Counted from the stretch's first letter, positions 8,085 through 15,757 are shown. The stretch: 40,298 nt of DNA from an uncultured Clostridia bacterium (GCA_944393485.1 CALYAJ010000014.1:1-40298), one strand, 5' to 3'. Notes: generated by a model from the sequence alone, not told the origin. Translations and numbers: made by a program.

Positions 8085-8318
8085 TTATTCATAAGTTACT
8101 ATGATTTTTTCTGCATCATCTTTTCTTAAAGCAATAACAGTTCCGATAACAAGATATGCTGTTGGATCATTAAATGGACTCCTAAATATTGGTGTTATAT
8201 TAGAACCTTTTAGAATGCCTAAATCAAATAATCTTCTTTTTATATTGGAGTTACAATTAAAATCTATTATTTCTCCAGTTTTATTTATTTTTAGATTTGA
8301 CAAATTGCATATATTCAT
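8085..8318 (-). CDS. feoA: FeoA, iron transport accessory protein
   Basis: The 77-residue protein has the SH3-like FeoA fold: a central R-R-L-F-D-L-G-I-L-K-G-S and a final V-I-G-T-V-I-A-L-R-K-D-D-A-E-K-I. FeoA binds the cytoplasmic side of FeoB and supports Fe(II) uptake. The start at 8318 is chosen because GGTGGTGAT lies just upstream; an in-frame ATG at 8348 falls inside the -10 element of the promoter. It heads the feoAB operon, whose second gene is now split. Confidence 0.9.
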   Translation of the reverse strand: MNICNLSNLKINKTGEIIDFNCNSNIKRRLFDLGILKGSNITPIFRSPFNDPTAYLVIGTVIALRKDDAEKIIVTYE

Positions 8319-8346
8319 ATAATCACCACCATAGTCTACATAATAC

Positions 8347-8375
8347 ATAATATGCTAAAAAAATAATATTGACAA
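8347..8375 (-). promoter_or_regulatory. feoAB promoter
   Basis: On the minus strand TTGTCA (8370-8375), 17 bases, then TATTAT (8347-8352). Its -35 box shares five bases with the divergent dut -35 box. No Fur-like or DtxR/IdeR-like palindrome was recognised here. Confidence 0.65.
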
Positions 8376-8396
8376 AACAAAATAATACGATAAAAT
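8369..8396 (+). promoter_or_regulatory. dut promoter
   Basis: TTGACA (8369-8374), 16 bases, TAAAAT (8391-8396). The leader then runs about 25 bases to the GGAGAG site of dut. The -35 is nearly superimposed on that of feoAB. Confidence 0.65.
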
Positions 8397-8427
8397 AACA
8401 GAAGAAAAACAAAAAGGAGAGATAACA

Positions 8428-8892
8428 ATGGGAGAAAGAAAAAGAGGATTTGAAATAGCAAAAGGTTGGGAAGACAAAGATATACACTTACCAGTAAGAA
8501 AAACAAAACATGCAGCAGCATATGATATAGAGGCAGCAGAAGATGTGGTTATACCTGCATATAAACCAGGAATGAAACCAACATTAATTCCAACAGGATT
8601 AAAAGCATATTGCCAAGAAGATGAATGGTATATGCTTGCAAATAGAAGTAGCGGACCTAAAAAAGGATTTGTTATGGCAAATAGTATTGGAATAATAGAT
8701 GCTGATTATTATGAAAATGAATCAAATGATGGACATTTTTATTTTCAATATTTTAATTTTAAAGATGAAGATATACAAGTAAAAAAAGGAGATGTAATAG
8801 GACAAGTTATATTCCAAAAATTCTTAACAGTAGATAATGATGTAGCAGAAGGTGTTAGAACAGGAGGATTTGGTTCTACAGACAAAAAATAA
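8428..8892 (+). CDS. dut: dUTP diphosphatase (dUTPase)
   Basis: The 154-residue enzyme splits dUTP to dUMP and diphosphate, keeping uracil out of DNA and feeding dTMP synthesis. All five trimeric-dUTPase motifs are present: A-Y-D-I-E-A near 33-38, N-R-S-S-G-P near 72-77, G-I-I-D-A-D-Y-Y near 88-95, G-Q-V-I-F-Q-K near 129-135, and the C-terminal R-T-G-G-F-G-S-T that closes over the active site. An insertion (E-N-E-S-N-D-G) follows motif 3. An AAGGAGAG site precedes the ATG. It is a single-gene unit. Confidence 0.93.
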   Translation: MGERKRGFEIAKGWEDKDIHLPVRKTKHAAAYDIEAAEDVVIPAYKPGMKPTLIPTGLKAYCQEDEWYMLANRSSGPKKGFVMANSIGIIDADYYENESNDGHFYFQYFNFKDEDIQVKKGDVIGQVIFQKFLTVDNDVAEGVRTGGFGSTDKK

Positions 8893-8967
8893 AATACGAA
8901 AAAAAGTTTGAAAACGCCGAAAACCTATTAAAATGCGTAGTTCCGTAGTTTTTTAAGCTACAATTAG

Positions 8968-8999
8968 ATTACCAAAAGTTTTGACTTTTGGTAATTTTT
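8968..8999 (+). terminator. intrinsic terminator after dut
   Basis: Perfect 11-bp stem ATTACCAAAAG/CTTTTGGTAAT with a 6-base loop and a following T run. The -35 box of the carD promoter starts inside its loop. Confidence 0.8.
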
Positions 9000-9009
9000 G
9001 TAGTATAAT
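8981..9009 (+). promoter_or_regulatory. carD promoter
   Basis: TTGACT (8981-8986), 17 bases, TATAAT (9004-9009). It overlaps the 3' arm and T tract of the preceding terminator. Confidence 0.8.
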
Positions 9010-9054
9010 GAATGTGTTGATGATTGGAAATAGACATTGAAAGGAGTGACTTGC

Positions 9055-9649
9055 ATGTTTAATGTAGGCGATAAAATAGTTTACCCTATGCACCGGGGCA
9101 GGAGTTATAGATGCAATAGAAGAAAAGGATATATTAGGTCAAAAGCAGGCATACTATATACTAAAAATGCCAGGTGAAGTTAAGGTAATGGTTCCAACAG
9201 CTAAAGCAGAAGAAATAGGGGTAAGAAACATTATAGACAAAAGTAGTGCAGAAAAAGTATTCCGAGTTTTAGAGTCAGACGAAACAGAAATGTCTATGAA
9301 TTGGAATAAACGTTATAGAGACAATATGGACAAAATGAAAAGTGGTGACATTTATAAAGTTGCAGACGTTGTAAGAAACTTAAGTTTTAAACAAAAAGAA
9401 AAAGGTTTATCAACAGGAGAGAAAAAAATGTTAAACAATGCTAAACAAATTTTGGTTAGTGAACTTGTTTTAACAGAACATGCTACACAAGATGAAATAG
9501 AACAAATGGTAGATAACACAATTGCTACTTCATATGAAGAATACAGAGTAGATAATAATGTTACAGCTTCAGATATTAGTAGTGATATTGTAAGCAAATT
9601 TATACCATTTAATTCAGATACAATGAATAAAAAAGCATCTAATGATTAA
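9055..9649 (+). pseudogene. CarD/CdnL-family RNA polymerase-binding regulator, frameshifted
   Basis: CarD/CdnL proteins bind the RNA polymerase beta subunit and stabilise open complexes, notably at rRNA promoters. Translation starts at ATG 9055 (AAGGAGTG upstream) with M-F-N-V-G-D-K-I-V-Y-P-M-H, the classic opening. One extra C at 9093-9094 then shifts the frame, and that frame stops at 9175. If it is removed, reading continues G-A-G-V-I-D-A-I-E-E-K-D-I-L-G-Q-K-Q-A-Y-Y-I-L-K-M-P-G, again classic CarD, and stays open to 9649 (about 197 residues). The remainder has a helical C-terminal DNA-binding domain (about 60-165). Either the base is a sequencing or assembly error or the gene is broken. 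CarD is normally kept, so an error is the likelier explanation. Confidence 0.88.
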
Positions 9650-9657
9650 ACATAGAA

Positions 9658-9686
9658 AGAAAGAAATTATATTTCTTTCTTTTTCT
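9658..9686 (+). terminator. intrinsic terminator after carD
   Basis: 10-bp stem AGAAAGAAAT/ATTTCTTTCT with a 3-base loop, then TTTTCT. Confidence 0.7.
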
Positions 9687-9718
9687 GCGTATACAAATAA
9701 ATAACAAAAGAAAAATGT

Positions 9719-9772
9719 AATTGTTGTATTTAAATATTAATATATGTAAACACAACAATTATATTTTTTTTT
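9719..9772 (+). terminator. second terminator-like hairpin
   Basis: 9-bp arms AATTGTTGT and ACAACAATT with a 24-base AT-rich loop, followed by ATATTTTTTTTT. It may back up the first terminator. Confidence 0.5.
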
Positions 9773-9792
9773 AACTTTATGAGATTCTTATA

Positions 9793-9826
9793 AACCGTCG
9801 GCAATAAAACCATTTTATCGACGGTT
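9793..9826. repeat. inverted repeat in the gap before dnaG
   Basis: 8-bp perfect arms AACCGTCG and CGACGGTT are separated by 18 bases, with no T run. The rest of the 357-base gap before dnaG holds the two terminators, a candidate promoter and a leader hairpin. No gene was seen in it. Confidence 0.45.
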
Positions 9827-9921
9827 AAATTTATCTAGCATGATAAATTATTTAAATCATCGACTTTTTAAAGAAAAAAATAAAACGAAAGAAAGTTTTG
9901 TATACATAAAAGAAGGATTTA

Positions 9922-9949
9922 TTGTTAAGTTGTCGAATATTAATATATA
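9922..9949 (+). promoter_or_regulatory. candidate dnaG-rpoD promoter with a Spo0A-type box
   Basis: TTGTTA (9922-9927), 16 bases, TATATA (9944-9949). The spacer contains TTGTCGAA (9930-9937), a match to the Spo0A box. Control of the primase/sigma operon by the sporulation regulator would fit, but binding is not shown. Confidence 0.4.
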
Positions 9950-9983
9950 GAAAAAATTACTCTAATTTTAGAGCAATTTTTCT
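9949..9983 (+). promoter_or_regulatory. leader hairpin before dnaG
   Basis: Arms AGAAAAAATT-CTCT and AGAG-AATTTTTCT pair over about 14 bp with one mismatch and end in a T-rich run. It lies at the likely start of the dnaG mRNA, so it could be an attenuator or a 5' stabilising stem. Confidence 0.45.
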
Positions 9984-10006
9984 ATGCAATAAAGAAAGGT
10001 AGGATA

Positions 10007-11788
10007 ATGATACGTTATAGTGATGAATTAATTGATGAAGTAAAAAACAATAATGATATTGTAGATATCGTGTCACAATATGTAGCATTAAAAAGAAGTG
10101 GAAGAAACTATTTTGGTTTATGTCCATTTCATAACGAAAAATCACCTTCTTTTGCAGTATCTCCAGATAAGCAAATTTTTCACTGCTTTGGTTGTGGCGT
10201 TGGAGGAAATGTAATTCATTTTATATCTAAAATAGAAGGATTAAATTTTAGAGAAAGTATAGAATTATTAGCTGAAAAAGCCAATATAACATTACCAAAG
10301 TTAGAAAGCATAGGAGACAATAAAACACAAGAATTAAAAGATAAAATATACCAAATAAATAAAGAAGCCGCATATTTTTATCATGAAAATTTATATAAAC
10401 CATCAGCAAAACCAGCACAAGAATATGTAAAAAAGAGAAAACTTAATAATGCAACATTAAAAAGTTTTATAATTGGTTATTCTGGAAATTTTGATGAGTT
10501 ATATAAATTTTTAAAGAGTAAAGGATTTTCTGATGAAGCAATATTAGCATCTGATTTAGTAAACAGAAATGATAGAGGACAATATATAGATAGGTTTAGA
10601 CATAGATTAATGTTTCCAATTCAAGATGTTAGAGGAAGAATTATAGCATTCGGAGGAAGAGTTTTAGATGATTCAAAACCAAAATATATAAATTCACCAG
10701 AAAATTTAGTATATAGCAAAGGTAGAAATTTATTTGGTTTATTTAACGCTAAAAAAGGCGATACCAAAAAGATTTTGATTGTAGAAGGATATATGGATGT
10801 AATATCACTTCATCAAAGAGGGATAACAAATGTAGTTGCGTCTTTAGGAACAGCACTTACAGAGGCACAAGGGAGGCTCTTAAGAAGAAGTTCAGAGCAA
10901 GTAATATTAGGATATGATGCTGACGGTGCTGGACAAGAAGCAATTATGAGAGGTTTAGATATTTTAAAAAATCTTGGTTGTGATGTAAGAGTATTACAAA
11001 TATCCGGAGCAAAAGATCCAGATGAATATGTTACAAAATTTGGACCGGACAGGCTAAAAAAATGCATAGATAATGCAATATCATTAGTAGAATTTAAGGT
11101 AAAAGCCTTAAAGAAAAATTTAAATTTAGATAATACAGGAGACAAAATAAAGTTTTTAAATGAAGTTGCAAAAATTTTATCAAAAGTTGAAAACAGCATG
11201 GAACAAGAGATATATATAGAAAAAATTTCAAAAGATTATAATATTTCAAAAGAATCCATATATTCAGAGATTAAGAAAATATTATATCCAAGAAAAACAT
11301 CTTCTAAAATTCTAGAAAAAAGAAATATACAGTATAACGCACCAAAAAAAGAAGATAATAATGTTAGTAAGGAAAGATTAAATAGAGAAAATACAATTAT
11401 AGCAATGCTTATTATGTTTAATTCCAAAGTGTATTCAAAGATAAAAAACAAAATAAAGGTAGAAGACTTTAAATCAGAAACAAATAGAACTATATTAAGT
11501 CGTTTATATGAAGAATATGAAAAAGGTGCTACAGAGATTTATGATGTATTATCTTTGTTTGAGAATGAGGAACAGATAAATCACATAACAGAAATTATGG
11601 CAAAAGATTATGGAATTACTGATATTGAAAAAGGTGTAGATGATATTTTAAATACATATGAAAGAGAAAATTTAAAAGAGCAAAGAGATGAAGTATTAAA
11701 AAAACTAGAAGATGAAAATTTAGATAATGAAACTAAATTAATGTATGAAAAAGAGTTGAATAATATAATTATTAAACTTGCAAAATAG
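10007..11788 (+). CDS. dnaG: DNA primase
   Basis: The 593-residue primase makes RNA primers at the replication fork with helicase DnaB/DnaC. The N-terminal CHC2 zinc site has Cys39, His42, Cys60 and Cys63. The catalytic core follows, with a TOPRIM domain: E in I-V-E-G-Y-M-D-V at about 259, and G-Y-D-A-D-G-A-G at about 301-308. The C-terminal 150 residues are helical and charged, as expected for the helicase-binding domain. Length is normal. AAAGGTAGG precedes the ATG. rpoD follows after 13 bases, the usual Firmicutes order. Confidence 0.97.
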   Translation: MIRYSDELIDEVKNNNDIVDIVSQYVALKRSGRNYFGLCPFHNEKSPSFAVSPDKQIFHCFGCGVGGNVIHFISKIEGLNFRESIELLAEKANITLPKLESIGDNKTQELKDKIYQINKEAAYFYHENLYKPSAKPAQEYVKKRKLNNATLKSFIIGYSGNFDELYKFLKSKGFSDEAILASDLVNRNDRGQYIDRFRHRLMFPIQDVRGRIIAFGGRVLDDSKPKYINSPENLVYSKGRNLFGLFNAKKGDTKKILIVEGYMDVISLHQRGITNVVASLGTALTEAQGRLLRRSSEQVILGYDADGAGQEAIMRGLDILKNLGCDVRVLQISGAKDPDEYVTKFGPDRLKKCIDNAISLVEFKVKALKKNLNLDNTGDKIKFLNEVAKILSKVENSMEQEIYIEKISKDYNISKESIYSEIKKILYPRKTSSKILEKRNIQYNAPKKEDNNVSKERLNRENTIIAMLIMFNSKVYSKIKNKIKVEDFKSETNRTILSRLYEEYEKGATEIYDVLSLFENEEQINHITEIMAKDYGITDIEKGVDDILNTYERENLKEQRDEVLKKLEDENLDNETKLMYEKELNNIIIKLAK

Positions 11789-11801
11789 CTAGGAGGTTGT
11801 A

Positions 11802-12953
11802 ATGAAAAAAATAGAAGGACAACAAGAAATTGTAGATAAAAAAGAAGAAAATATAGAACAAAATGTTAATGATACAGAAAAGAAAGTTAACAAAATTTTA
11901 GAAATGGCAAAAAAGAATAAAAGAGTAACATATGGAGAGCTTGCAGGAGAATTAGAAGATTTATCAACAGAACAAATGGATAAAGTTTTTGACGCATTAG
12001 AGAAAATGGGTGTTGATATTGGAAAAGATGACGACTTAGATGAAGAAGGTCCTGATGAAGAAGATTTACAAGAAGTAGAAGATTTAAAATTAGATGAAAT
12101 AGATTTAAACGGATATGATAGTGGAAATATAGATGATCCTGTTAGAATGTATTTAAGAGAAATTGGAAAAATTCCACTTTTAACATATGAAGAAGAATTA
12201 GATTTGGCTAAAAAAGTTCTTGAAGGTGATGAAGAAGCTAAACAAAAATTAGCAGAATCAAACTTAAGATTAGTTGTAAGTATTGCTAAAAAATATGTTG
12301 GTAGAGGTATGTTATTCTTAGATTTAATACAAGAAGGTAATATGGGTCTTATAAAAGCAGTAGAAAAATTTGATTATACTAAAGGATTTAAGTTTAGTAC
12401 TTATGCAACATGGTGGATAAGACAAGCTATTACAAGAGCGATTGCAGATCAAGCAAGAACTATAAGAATTCCTGTTCATATGGTTGAAACAATTAATAAA
12501 TTAATACGTACATCAAGACATCTATTACAACAATTAGGAAGAGAGCCAACGCAAGAAGAAATTGCAAAAGAAATGGAAATGCCTGTTGAAAAGGTTATGG
12601 AAATACAAAAAATTGCGCAAGATCCAGTTTCACTTGAAACACCAATTGGAGAAGAAGATGATAGCCATTTAGGTGATTTTATAAAAGACGAAGATTCGCC
12701 AGCACCACAAGATTCTGCAGCATATACTTTATTAAAAGAACAATTAGAAGAGGTAATGAGTACATTAACACCTAGAGAGGCAAAAGTTTTAAAATTAAGA
12801 TTTGGTCTTGAAGATGGAAAAGCTAGAACTCTTGAAGAAGTAGGAAAAGAATTTAAAGTAACTCGTGAAAGAATTAGACAAATAGAAGCAAAAGCTTTAA
12901 GAAAATTAAGACATCCAAGTAGAAGTAAAAAGTTAAAAGATTATATGAGTTAA
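11802..12953 (+). CDS. rpoD: RNA polymerase primary sigma factor (sigma-70/SigA)
   Basis: The 383-residue housekeeping sigma factor directs RNA polymerase to TTGACA/TATAAT promoters, matching the promoters seen in this window. A short acidic region 1.1 (about 20-100, with a D-E-E-G-P-D-E-E stretch) leads into region 1.2 ([12 protein letters not shown]). Region 2 ([12 protein letters not shown] and A-T-W-W-I-R-Q-A), region 3, and region 4 with its helix-turn-helix ([19 protein letters not shown]) follow. AGGAGG precedes the ATG, and the gene is cotranscribed with dnaG. Confidence 0.98.
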   Translation: MKKIEGQQEIVDKKEENIEQNVNDTEKKVNKILEMAKKNKRVTYGELAGELEDLSTEQMDKVFDALEKMGVDIGKDDDLDEEGPDEEDLQEVEDLKLDEIDLNGYDSGNIDDPVRMYLREIGKIPLLTYEEELDLAKKVLEGDEEAKQKLAESNLRLVVSIAKKYVGRGMLFLDLIQEGNMGLIKAVEKFDYTKGFKFSTYATWWIRQAITRAIADQARTIRIPVHMVETINKLIRTSRHLLQQLGREPTQEEIAKEMEMPVEKVMEIQKIAQDPVSLETPIGEEDDSHLGDFIKDEDSPAPQDSAAYTLLKEQLEEVMSTLTPREAKVLKLRFGLEDGKARTLEEVGKEFKVTRERIRQIEAKALRKLRHPSRSKKLKDYMS

Positions 12954-13006
12954 TAAAATATAATATTTATAGATAAAAAATGTAAGAAAAGTTAAAAAAT
13001 TATGTA

Positions 13007-13041
13007 AACGTCTTAAAATCTTGACTTTAAGGCGTTTTTTT
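13007..13041 (+). terminator. intrinsic terminator after rpoD
   Basis: 11-bp stem (AACGTCTTAAA with TTTAAGGCGTT, one G-T pair), 8-base loop, then a run of T. The -35 box of the next promoter begins in the loop. Confidence 0.8.
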
Positions 13042-13049
13042 GTTATAAT
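13021..13049 (+). promoter_or_regulatory. promoter of the small gene after rpoD
   Basis: TTGACT (13021-13026), 17 bases, TATAAT (13044-13049). It is embedded in the rpoD terminator, exactly as at carD. Confidence 0.8.
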
Positions 13050-13083
13050 ATATATATCTATGAGAAATAGAGAATAAAGAGAG

Positions 13084-13485
13084 GTGAAATTCTTAGCTAA
13101 GCTAAGAGAAAAAATGAAAAGTAGAGCAATAGAATCAGAAAAAAGAAATATGTTTGGTATTATTAAAGATATATTCGGAAATTTTGGAAGTGCTATAAAA
13201 TCATTAGTAAGTACAGAAATAGATGAACCAGGTGAAACGAAGGATCCTGTATTGGAAAGCAATGTGCAAAATATCCAAAATACAAGATTTAGCGATGATG
13301 ATGTTGTAGAAGTTACAGCCGGAGGAAAAGCTAAATTTGGTGGAATATCTGGATATAGAGCTAATGTAAATGTAGCAAAAGCAGTAGAAGAACATAATGC
13401 AAGAGTAAATGCTGCAAAGGCTGAAAAAGTTAATGAACCAAAAGAAAAGGGCGGAGAAGCTCGTTTCAGAGGGGAAAGAGGTTAA
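13084..13485 (+). CDS. small basic protein of unknown function (133 residues)
   Basis: I do not recognise this protein. It is rich in Lys, Arg, Glu and Ala. An amphipathic start (K-F-L-A-K-L-R-E-K-M-K-S-R) is followed by a hydrophobic patch (M-F-G-I-I-K-D-I-F-G-N-F-G). An Ala/Lys/Asn-rich helical part follows (about 95-118, V-N-V-A-K-A-V-E-E-H-N-A-R-V-N-A-A-K-A) and a Gly/Arg-rich tail. No signal peptide is seen. The start is uncertain: GTG 13084 lies within the GAGGTG site, and ATG 13114 is the alternative (123 residues). It is a single-gene unit with a strong promoter and its own terminator, so it is probably well expressed. Confidence 0.65.
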   Translation: MKFLAKLREKMKSRAIESEKRNMFGIIKDIFGNFGSAIKSLVSTEIDEPGETKDPVLESNVQNIQNTRFSDDDVVEVTAGGKAKFGGISGYRANVNVAKAVEEHNARVNAAKAEKVNEPKEKGGEARFRGERG

Positions 13486-13497
13486 AATATCAAATAT

Positions 13498-13528
13498 AAA
13501 AGGACTAATTAAATAGTCCTTTCTTTTT
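13498..13528 (+). terminator. intrinsic terminator
   Basis: Stem AAAGGACTA/TAGTCCTTT with a 5-6-base loop, then CTTTTT. Confidence 0.85.
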
Positions 13529-13624
13529 GCTTAAATGATCAAATTGAACAAAAGTGTCACTTTTTATAGAGAAAATTTACAAGTATAGAAGAGATGTACG
13601 AGAAATATTTTTTGAATTTATGTA

Positions 13625-13653
13625 TTGACAAAAATTAAAATGGATATTATAAT
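13625..13653 (+). promoter_or_regulatory. tRNA-Met promoter
   Basis: Perfect consensus TTGACA (13625-13630), 17 bases, TATAAT (13648-13653), ending 19 bases before the tRNA. Confidence 0.85.
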
Positions 13654-13672
13654 ATTAGCTGTTACAGCAAAT

Positions 13673-13749
13673 GGCGAAGTAGCTCAGTTGGCTAGAGCAT
13701 TCGGTTCATACCCGAAGGGTCATGTGTTCGAATCACATCTTCGCTACCA
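13673..13749 (+). tRNA. tRNA-Met (CAU), elongator type
   Basis: The 77-nt cloverleaf has acceptor GGCGAAG/CTTCGCT, D stem GCTC/GAGC, anticodon stem TTCGG/CCGAA with loop TTCATAC, and T stem ATGTG/CACAT with TTCGAAT. CCA is encoded. The G1-U72 pair and overall form match the Bacillus elongator tRNA-Met rather than the initiator, which has a C1-A72 mismatch. The tRNA-Ile(CAU) class cannot be fully excluded. Confidence 0.93.
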
Positions 13750-13756
13750 ATTTTTA

Positions 13757-13815
13757 AAACTCACAATCTTCGTAAGTCAAGATACACAACGACTTCGGAG
13801 GTCGTGAGTTTTTTT
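13757..13815 (+). terminator. terminator after tRNA-Met
   Basis: Outer arms AAACTCAC and GTGAGTTT enclose a smaller hairpin (ACGAC/GTCGT). A run of T follows. Confidence 0.7.
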
Positions 13816-13856
13816 GTATAAAATTTTAATTATGCCCTTTTGTTCTTTTTAAAAAT

Positions 13857-13899
13857 AAATATCGCACAAATTTCGGAAAAAGAAATTTGTACGATATTT
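13857..13899. terminator. hairpin between tRNA-Met and a converging gene
   Basis: 8-bp outer stem AAATATCG/CGATATTT and 8-bp inner stem CAAATTTC/GAAATTTG are separated by 2-base bulges. It sits 10 bases past the minus-strand gene ending at 13910. Confidence 0.65.
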
Positions 13900-13909
13900 A
13901 TATAAGAAT

Positions 13910-14386
13910 TTACTTCTGGTTAATATCTTCATCTTCTATAATCCATTTTCTGGCAAACTTGCAAATTAGATTTGTTAAAAACAAATCTAAAATAAATGCA
14001 AGTATAATTAGGCCAATCATCATGATTATTTGTAAGAATATGGATTCGGGCAAATAGTGAGCAATAATTAATAAAAGTGGTAGAATAATAAAAAAAATGC
14101 AAAAATCACTCACAAATGAATCATCGCTAAAAATTAATACTCTCCATTTGTTTTTCCGCAACATATTTTGAGAACTTTTTGCAATTACATCAAGAGCTCT
14201 TGAAAAAACAAGATATACAAGTACTAAAAGTGCAGCAATGCATACCCACGTGTAGGAAAAAAGATTACTAACTTTTTGGACTACTAATATAATAAATAAT
14301 ATTAGCAAAAAAAGCCATGGTACTAATTTCCGTACCTTCTTATTTTTGGCATAGTCCAGTAACCGTCTTTTAAATTCTTCTTTCAT
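13910..14386 (-). CDS. integral membrane protein of unknown function
   Basis: The 158-residue protein has about four transmembrane segments (about 22-36, 43-62, 93-110, 115-140). A basic N-terminus (K-E-E-F-K-R-R-L) and an Arg/Lys-rich middle loop (M-L-R-K-N-K-W-R) lie in the cytoplasm, and the tail is acidic. No transporter or enzyme motif is seen. GGAGG precedes the ATG. It stands alone between a tRNA and the DUF6774-like gene. Function unknown. Confidence 0.7.
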   Translation of the reverse strand: MKEEFKRRLLDYAKNKKVRKLVPWLFLLILFIILVVQKVSNLFSYTWVCIAALLVLVYLVFSRALDVIAKSSQNMLRKNKWRVLIFSDDSFVSDFCIFFIILPLLLIIAHYLPESIFLQIIMMIGLIILAFILDLFLTNLICKFARKWIIEDEDINQK

Positions 14387-14497
14387 AAATAAATCCTCCT
14401 AATAAATTATTATTTTGTTGTTGTACAAAGAATGAATACATTTTACCATATTTTAGAGGATTTATCAAATTTATAACACACTCTAAATTAAGATATC

Positions 14498-14656
14498 TTA
14501 GTTTTGAGAATCATCAAGTAATGAAATACTTGCTAAAGTATCGCCTAATTGGACAAAAAACACTGCAAGTAAATTAAGTTCTTCTTTAGTTTTACCTTTT
14601 GCAATACTACATGCCAACATAGAAATAAATACAACAAATTCACAAGAAGAATCCAT
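14498..14656 (-). CDS. DUF6774-like microprotein (52 residues)
   Basis: The frame reads M-D-S-S-C-E-F-V-V-F-I-S, M-L-A-C-S-I-A, then E-E-L-N-L-L-A-V-F-F and Q-L-G-D-T-L-A-S-I. From memory, the spaced Cys pair and Q-L-G-D-T-L-A match a family of about 50-60-residue Clostridia proteins (DUF6774). The function is unknown. A strong AAGGAGG precedes the ATG but lies in the 3' arm of a perfect 13-bp hairpin. It follows the DHH gene by 49 bases on the same strand. Confidence 0.75.
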   Translation of the reverse strand: MDSSCEFVVFISMLACSIAKGKTKEELNLLAVFFVQLGDTLASISLLDDSQN

Positions 14657-14660
14657 AATA

Positions 14661-14699
14661 AACCTCCTTATATATAATATTCATAAATATAAGGAGGTT
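14661..14699 (-). promoter_or_regulatory. hairpin covering the ribosome site of the DUF6774-like gene
   Basis: Perfect 13-bp arms AACCTCCTTATAT and ATATAAGGAGGTT with a 13-base loop. On the minus-strand mRNA the 3' arm carries AAGGAGG, the ribosome site of the gene starting at 14656. There is no T run, so control of translation is likelier than termination. Confidence 0.7.
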
Positions 14700-14705
14700 C
14701 ATGAA

Positions 14706-15608
14706 TTATAATAATTTTTTAATAATTTCTTTTCTAAGCCATACATCAGACAGAACTGCAATATCATTGATAAACTTGCAATTAAAAGTTGTTTCTAAAT
14801 TAAATTTAATATTTTTGTCATTAGAAATAAGATAGCTTTTACCATCTTTTAAAGATATTAAATTCATAAGCCAAGGCTTTTTAAAAGTGCCTAATGCTTC
14901 ATATATTAAATTAATATTATTTAATATATTTGAAGAATCCCAAACTGTTAATTGAGCAAAAACAGTAGGAACTTTTCCACCAGTATTGTCCAATTTTGTA
15001 TCATTTAAGATAGCATACTTTAAATTCTTATTTATTTCTTGTTCACACTCATTAAAATAAAATTTAGCATAATTAAAATTAAGATTTGCTAGTTTTTCTA
15101 ATTTCTTATATGCTTCAATATCTCTAGAAGTTGTAACTTTTGCTTTAAAATTTAAAGTATTATCTAAAATTGCAGACATTAATAATAAACACAAATCTTT
15201 GTCTAAATTTTCTAGCAAATTTTCTTTTTCGAATAATTCAAAAATAATTGTAGCAACAGAACCAATTTTTTCAATTATTGTATTAACATTAGATTTTGAA
15301 TTCCAGTAATTTTCAAAACCATAATGATGATCTATTACCTGAATAATTCTAGGCATATCAACTGATTTATCAAAAAAATCTGGATCTGATACATCTAAAA
15401 TTATAAATTTATCATCTTTAGTGAAATCTAGTTGTCTAGAAATTGTATATTTATTATTTTTTAGGCTTGTTGTTACACTTTCATTAAGAGGCGAAGAGCT
15501 ATATGCTATTGCATTTTTACCTTTTAAATTTAAAAATTTTGCGTATGCTATTATACTTGCATATGCGTCTATATCAATATATCTAGAACCAGAAGTCACT
15601 ATTATCAT
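14706..15608 (-). CDS. DHH-family phosphoesterase with a DHHA2-like C-terminus
   Basis: The 300-residue protein resembles family II inorganic pyrophosphatases and exopolyphosphatases. It has D-I-D-A-Y-A-S (12-18), L-D-V-S-D-P (about 72-77), V-I-D-H-H (about 95-99) and a later I-L-D-N-T. The end L-S-D-V-W-L-R-K-E-I-I resembles the DHHA2 motif S-R-K-K-Q-I-V. The usual metal-binding His four residues before the first Asp is Ser8 here, so the metal site is altered and the substrate uncertain. The start at 15608 is chosen from TAGGAGG upstream; an in-frame ATG at 15632 lacks a site. Confidence 0.75.
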   Translation of the reverse strand: MIIVTSGSRYIDIDAYASIIAYAKFLNLKGKNAIAYSSSPLNESVTTSLKNNKYTISRQLDFTKDDKFIILDVSDPDFFDKSVDMPRIIQVIDHHYGFENYWNSKSNVNTIIEKIGSVATIIFELFEKENLLENLDKDLCLLLMSAILDNTLNFKAKVTTSRDIEAYKKLEKLANLNFNYAKFYFNECEQEINKNLKYAILNDTKLDNTGGKVPTVFAQLTVWDSSNILNNINLIYEALGTFKKPWLMNLISLKDGKSYLISNDKNIKFNLETTFNCKFINDIAVLSDVWLRKEIIKKLL

Positions 15609-15728
15609 AAAATTACCTCCTAATAACTCCAAATAATATAGTTAGTAAAAGAAGTATATCACAAGAAAAAGATTTGTAGAATAAAGAATTGTTAAATTTA
15701 AAAAAATGTGATAACATTACATAAAAAA

Positions 15729-15757
15729 TGAACTTTAGGGACGGTCCTAAAAGTTCA
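15729..15757. repeat. REP-like palindrome, copy 2 (reverse orientation)
   Basis: 29-bp imperfect palindrome TGAACTTT...AAGTTCA with a GGGACGGTCC core, preceded by TTACATAAAAAA. The 315-base gap before dnaE holds this copy, copy 3, and a TATAAT plus CCTTAATTTTAAGG hairpin at 15831-15850. No gene was seen there. Confidence 0.85.

Noticed and set aside
9055..9177. Programmed +1 frameshift in the CarD-family gene
   Set aside because: There is no slippery codon plus stop as in prfB, and no stimulatory structure at the shift. CarD genes are not known to use one. An extra base is simpler.
13625..13807. 60-residue frame across tRNA-Met
   Set aside because: It is a chance frame through the tRNA and its terminator.
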